From positions 92,643 to 145,658 of the forward strand of contig JAHDWL010000005.1 in the NCBI GenBank assembly GCA_023384355.1: DNA of 53,016 nt, in the 5' to 3' direction. Positions 49,720 through 53,016 of the stretch are shown here, piece by piece; the stretch's first letter is position 1; each line of letters starts with the position of its first letter. Below the pieces are notes generated by a model. That model was not told the DNA's origin and ran no database searches. It saw only the letters and a list, made by a program, of their open reading frames with translations. The position numbers were made by a program, and so were the translations under genes. This DNA comes from Anaerolineae bacterium (GTDB lineage: Bacteria > Chloroflexota > Anaerolineae > Promineifilales > Promineifilaceae).

Positions 49720-51588
49720 CTATCTCCGATCCTGCGAGTAGATCACCCCGCTATACGGGCCAAGACTGACCTTGCCGCTCGCCGGCAGGCCGTCGTAACG
49801 CTGTGGCACGGCCACCACGCCGCCGCTCACCTGCCCCTTGTAATCGGGGCTGTAGCCGGCCGCGTGGCTATCGAACCGCAGCGACCAGCGCCCTGCCGCC
49901 GGAAACCCGACGGTGTAATCCGTCACCGTCCGGTTGGCCATGTTGATCACCACTACCACACTGTCGCCCGGCCCGCCGTCATACCAGCGATGAAAAGCCA
50001 TCACCTTGGCGTCCTGGTTCACGTGATAGGCATTGACGTGCTGGCCGGTCAACCCCTTGCTCACGCCGTCGCCATTCCGCCGCAACCGCATCAGGTCGCG
50101 ATAGAGATAGACGATCCCCTCCATCTTCTCGGCATAATCCCAATCCAGCGGCTCCGTATCGGTGAACCACTTATCCTCCAGAAACTCCTGCCCCTGGAAG
50201 ATCATCGGGATGCCCGGCGCGGTGAACACCAGCACCGCGCCCAGCGTCGAGCGCTTTTTGGAAAACCAGCTGTGGCTGTTGCCCGGCCATATCTCTTCCG
50301 GAACGCGCGATTTGCCGTTGGCCACCTCGTCGTGGGATTCGGTGTAGATCACCCGCTTGAAGGCGTCGCCATTGTATTCATAGCAGACGGCTTTCTTCAC
50401 CGCCTCCATGTCGCGGAAAGCGTCGTCGTTGCCGATGATCGCCGCCCGCACCGGGTGCACGAAGTTGGCGTCCCATTGCGAGCCGAAGCCCGCGCCGCCC
50501 GCGCCCGTGTCCTTCACAAGCCACTCGTTGCTCCTCAGGTCCTCGGCGATGGTCAGATGGTTCGGCGCAAACTCGCGCACGTCCTCGTTGATCCACTGCA
50601 TCAGGCTCCAGCCGTCGGCCAGATCGTTGGCCGGCTCGTTGTCATTGCCGTAGATATTGCGGATATAGGCCGTCGCGTCCCAGCGCAGCCCGTCCACCCT
50701 GTATTCGCGCAGCCACATCAGCGCGTTGTCGCACAACATCTGGCGCACTTCGGGCCGCCCGTAATCGGGTCGCGTGTCGCCCCAGGGCGTCTTGGCGCGG
50801 CGATCGTTGTAGAAATAAATGCCGCCGCCCTCGTTCTCCCACCAGCCGTCGAAGCGCCACAAATCCAGGTCGCCCGGCCCCAGATGGTTATAGACCACGT
50901 CGAGGATGACGGCGATGCCGTGCCTGTGGGCCGTCTTCACGAACTGCTTGAAGGCCGTCATGCCGCCGTAGTCCGTCTCCACCGCGAAGGGCAGCGCCGG
51001 GTTATAGCCCCACGAGCGGCCGCCGGGGAACTCCATCGGCGGCATGATCTGCACGGCATTGATGCCCAGCACGCGCAAATAGGGCAGCTTCCTGGCCGCC
51101 CGCTGGAACGTGCCCACGCGATCCTCGGACGATGGGTTGAACGTGCCGACGTGCATCTCATAGATGATCAGCTCGTTCCAGGGCGCGCTTTGGAACTTTT
51201 TGGTGTCGCTCCAATCAAATTGCGGATCGTGGATGATGCTGTTGCCGACGGAGCTGGTCACCTGGCGCGAATAGGGATCGAGCCGGTGGAGCCGCTGCTT
51301 GCCGTTGACGATCACATAGCGGAACTCCTGGCCCGGCCTGGCTCCGGTCACGTCAATCGACCAGTAGCCGTCAACCTCGTGGTTCAGCGGCGTGGCGTCT
51401 TCTTTCCAGTCGTTGAAGTCGCCGATGACGAACACCGCGTCGGCGTGGGGCGCCCACACGCGGAAGGTCGTCCCCTTCTCGTGGGCGATCGGCCCCATTC
51501 CCGCCTTCGGCGTTGGCCGCTTGCTGCGATCATACGCCTTGAATCTGTCATCGAGAGCCTTTTTGACGGTCTCTCCTATTTTCTTCAT
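49720..51588 (-). CDS. GH13 alpha-amylase-family enzyme with CBM48 (branching-enzyme-like)
   Basis: A 622-residue glycoside hydrolase family 13 protein. Residues 30-130 form an N-terminal CBM48/E-set (TTFRVWAPHADAVFVIGDFNDW). The TIM barrel follows with DVVYNHLG, nucleophile Asp in DGLRWDAT, acid/base Glu in TIAEDLRSN and the third Asp in TESHDEVANG; a beta domain closes the chain. YEMHVGTFNP and the general layout match glycogen branching enzymes and maltooligosyltrehalose hydrolases, so it acts on alpha-1,4-glucans; branching is my first guess. No signal peptide. ATG 51588 precedes KKIGETVKKALDDRFK; the 28-residue extension of the frame runs into a terminator hairpin. No strong ribosome binding site. 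Confidence 0.92.
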   Translation of the reverse strand: MKKIGETVKKALDDRFKAYDRSKRPTPKAGMGPIAHEKGTTFRVWAPHADAVFVIGDFNDWKEDATPLNHEVDGYWSIDVTGARPGQEFRYVIVNGKQRLHRLDPYSRQVTSSVGNSIIHDPQFDWSDTKKFQSAPWNELIIYEMHVGTFNPSSEDRVGTFQRAARKLPYLRVLGINAVQIMPPMEFPGGRSWGYNPALPFAVETDYGGMTAFKQFVKTAHRHGIAVILDVVYNHLGPGDLDLWRFDGWWENEGGGIYFYNDRRAKTPWGDTRPDYGRPEVRQMLCDNALMWLREYRVDGLRWDATAYIRNIYGNDNEPANDLADGWSLMQWINEDVREFAPNHLTIAEDLRSNEWLVKDTGAGGAGFGSQWDANFVHPVRAAIIGNDDAFRDMEAVKKAVCYEYNGDAFKRVIYTESHDEVANGKSRVPEEIWPGNSHSWFSKKRSTLGAVLVFTAPGIPMIFQGQEFLEDKWFTDTEPLDWDYAEKMEGIVYLYRDLMRLRRNGDGVSKGLTGQHVNAYHVNQDAKVMAFHRWYDGGPGDSVVVVINMANRTVTDYTVGFPAAGRWSLRFDSHAAGYSPDYKGQVSGGVVAVPQRYDGLPASGKVSLGPYSGVIYSQDRR

Positions 51589-51608
51589 CACAAAAGCAAC
51601 CTGCTGCG

Positions 51609-51636
51609 AAAAACCGGACTTTTCGCGAAAAGCCCG
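51609..51636 (-). terminator. Terminator behind the acyl-CoA dehydrogenase gene
   Basis: Minus strand: CGGGCTTTTCG/CGAAAAGTCCG, a stem with one G-T mismatch-like position built on the perfect palindrome CTTTTCGCGAAAAG, followed by GTTTTT. It starts 5 bases past the stop codon at 51641 and lies 20 bases before the GH13 start. Confidence 0.7.
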
Positions 51637-51640
51637 ATTT

Positions 51641-52849
51641 CTACGCCTCCGCTTCCCAATACGCCGCGTCATACGCCGGCATCTCGCAGCGCATCGGCCG
51701 GTCGCGGCGCTCGCCCAGAGCGTAGCCGGCCTGCATCAGCGTGTGGATTTGCGACGTCCCTTCATAGATGACGGCGCTCTTTGAATTACGCAGGTGGCGC
51801 TCCACGTTGTACTCGTCAGAATAGCCGTAGGCCCCGTGGATCTGCACGGCGTCGTCGGCGGCGCGCTTGGCCGCCTCGGTGCAATACCACTTGGCCGCGC
51901 TCGTCTCCCGCGTGTTGCGGATGCCCTGGTTCTTCAGCCAGCCCGCCTTCCACACCAGCAGTTGCCCGATATCGATGCTCTGCTGCATGTGGGCCAGCAT
52001 CTGCTGCACCAGCTGGTAATCGACGATGGGGCGGCCGAACGTCTTGCGCTGGCGACCGTAGGCGATCGACTCGTCCAGGCAAGCCTTGATGATGCCCACC
52101 GCTCCCGCCGCCACGCCGTAACGGGCGTTGTCCAGCGCGCTCATGGCGATCTTGAACCCCTCGCCTTCCTCGCCCAGCCGGTGACTGACCGGCACGCGCA
52201 CGTCGGCCATGTTGATCCAGCCGGTGTTGCTGGCCCGCACGCCCATCTTGCCCTCGATGGTGCCGGTGGTCAGCCCCGCCCAGCCGCGCTCCAGGATGAA
52301 GGCGCTGATGCCATTCGCACCCTTCTCAGGGTCGGTCTTGGCGAACACCAGGAAGCGGTCGGCGATGTCGGCCAGCGTGATCCACATCTTCTCGCCGTTG
52401 AGGATATAGTCGTTGCCGTCCCGCCTGGCCCGGCTGCCCATGGCCGCCACGTCGGAACCGGCCCCCGGCTCCGTCAGGCCGAAGCAGGCGATATGCTCGC
52501 CCGTCGCCAGCGGCGGCAAAAAGGCGCGCTTCTGCTCGTCGGTCCCCCACTGGAAGATGGGCAGCGCGTGTAGCCCCAGGTGGACGGCGATGCTCTCGCG
52601 CACCGAGGAGTCGGCATACTCCAGCCCCTCGGACAGGATGCCCAGCGACAGGTAATCCATGCCCGCGCCGCCATAGCGCGCCGGCAGGCAGATACCCAGA
52701 AAACCCAGCTCAGCCATCTTCGGCAGCAGCTCGCGGGGGAAGGTGTGGCGGCGATCATGCTCCTTGATGATCGGCATGATCTCCTTGCGAGCGAAGTCAT
52801 AGACCATCCGCTCGACCATTTTGTGTTGTTCGCTGAAAGAAAAGTCCAT
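51641..52849 (-). CDS. Acyl-CoA dehydrogenase
   Basis: A 402-residue FAD enzyme of fatty-acid or amino-acid oxidation that makes enoyl-CoA and passes electrons to ETF. FAD and substrate segments are clear: [59 protein letters not shown] and [12 protein letters not shown], where the Glu is the catalytic base of the short/medium-chain type. The layout is also that of glutaryl- or isovaleryl-CoA dehydrogenases, so chain preference is open. GAGGG 8 bases before ATG 52849 fixes the start; the open frame to 52939 is upstream leader. It may supply substrate to the enoyl-CoA hydratase at 17734, though far away. Confidence 0.94.
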   Translation of the reverse strand: MDFSFSEQHKMVERMVYDFARKEIMPIIKEHDRRHTFPRELLPKMAELGFLGICLPARYGGAGMDYLSLGILSEGLEYADSSVRESIAVHLGLHALPIFQWGTDEQKRAFLPPLATGEHIACFGLTEPGAGSDVAAMGSRARRDGNDYILNGEKMWITLADIADRFLVFAKTDPEKGANGISAFILERGWAGLTTGTIEGKMGVRASNTGWINMADVRVPVSHRLGEEGEGFKIAMSALDNARYGVAAGAVGIIKACLDESIAYGRQRKTFGRPIVDYQLVQQMLAHMQQSIDIGQLLVWKAGWLKNQGIRNTRETSAAKWYCTEAAKRAADDAVQIHGAYGYSDEYNVERHLRNSKSAVIYEGTSQIHTLMQAGYALGERRDRPMRCEMPAYDAAYWEAEA

Positions 52850-52925
52850 AAGAAAACCCTCGATTGAATTAATGGCCGGGAAATGCCGGATGCGGGCACT
52901 TCCTCGCCCATTCCGATTGGGGAGG

Positions 52926-52931
52926 ATTATA
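52926..52931 (-). promoter_or_regulatory. -10 box of the acyl-CoA dehydrogenase gene
   Basis: Perfect TATAAT on the minus strand, giving a leader of about 70 bases. No good -35 box. The remaining bases to the window end (52932-53016) show no gene I can support; likewise 1-90 at the left end. Confidence 0.4.
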
Positions 52932-53016
52932 CGCCGCATGGCGGTTTATGCATCTTCAGGAGCAGGGTCTTTCAGTAGTCGGCTCTGATAATACAACACG
53001 GCCGTGAGGCGTAGAG

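Noticed and set aside
49864-51771. Open frame of 635 codons on the plus strand
   Set aside because: Reverse shadow of the GH13 gene: His/Val/Arg-rich, with no recognisable domain, typical of antisense reading of high-GC genes.
1-53016. CRISPR arrays, tRNA/rRNA genes, insertion sequences, prophage
   Set aside because: No regularly spaced repeats, no clover-leaf candidates, no transposase or integrase and no terminal inverted repeats with target duplications were seen on reading both strands.

Overview
The window reads as chromosomal DNA of a high-GC, free-living bacterium, most likely a Chloroflexota (Anaerolineae-like) filament or relative. This is an inference from several traits: a eukaryotic-type Ser/Thr kinase with FHA, thrombospondin type-3 and CBM9-like parts; two FemX-like aminoacyltransferases and an L,D-transpeptidase with no lipopolysaccharide genes; a secreted protein carrying a YLPAV motif; and many promoters of the form TAnAAT placed 7-12 bases ahead of the ATG, as expected for leaderless mRNAs. 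I see 47 protein genes, tightly packed, with no gap over 300 bases. I found no tRNA, rRNA, CRISPR array, insertion sequence or phage gene.

Layout. 91-6874 (minus): MdtH-like exporter, sensor kinase, threonine aldolase, lipid kinase. 7044-9109: an NTF2-like protein, a PspC mini-protein with a clear terminator, and a divergent Tgt. 9122-10603: an RsmF-like rRNA methyltransferase starting 12 bases from tgt. 10613-16205 (minus): a nucleotide-sugar dehydrogenase, a NusG paralogue and three multi-pass proteins; two of these look like complex I/Mrp antiporter-like subunits, and all three contain no lysine. 16297-19020 (minus): patatin, SCP2, enoyl-CoA hydratase and YccF, with a 19-bp-stem hairpin between the last two. 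19212-24926: trpA, a DUF255 thioredoxin-fold protein, Eis-like acetyltransferase, sulfotransferase and SDR.

25090-31604 (minus): L,D-transpeptidase, a PabB-PabC fusion, proC, an N-acylamino-acid racemase/MenC-type enolase with an adjacent GNAT enzyme, and a short prepilin peptidase. 31748-35661: a penicillin-acylase-family protein coupled to a beta-lactamase-like serine hydrolase. 35699-39665 (minus): thioesterase, galactokinase, D-cysteine desulfhydrase and a type-II-like isocitrate dehydrogenase. 39722-43210: two FemX-like genes flanking a Ca2+/H+ antiporter. 43288-49006: zinc-ribbon protein, galE, xdhC, an alkyltransferase-like protein, a glycosyltransferase, a lipoprotein and a secreted protein. 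49099-52849: HD hydrolase, GH13 enzyme and acyl-CoA dehydrogenase.

Most content is core metabolism (Trp, Pro, folate, galactose, glycogen/starch, fatty acids) plus envelope biology. The best candidate for something undescribed is the lysine-free complex I-like trio (12620-16205): it has its own good promoter, is probably translationally coupled, and lacks the lysines that carry protons in its relatives. Other items worth checking are the altered substrate pocket of Tgt, the hairpin directly in front of the enoyl-CoA hydratase ribosome binding site, and symmetric hairpins that contain both stop codons of convergent gene pairs.
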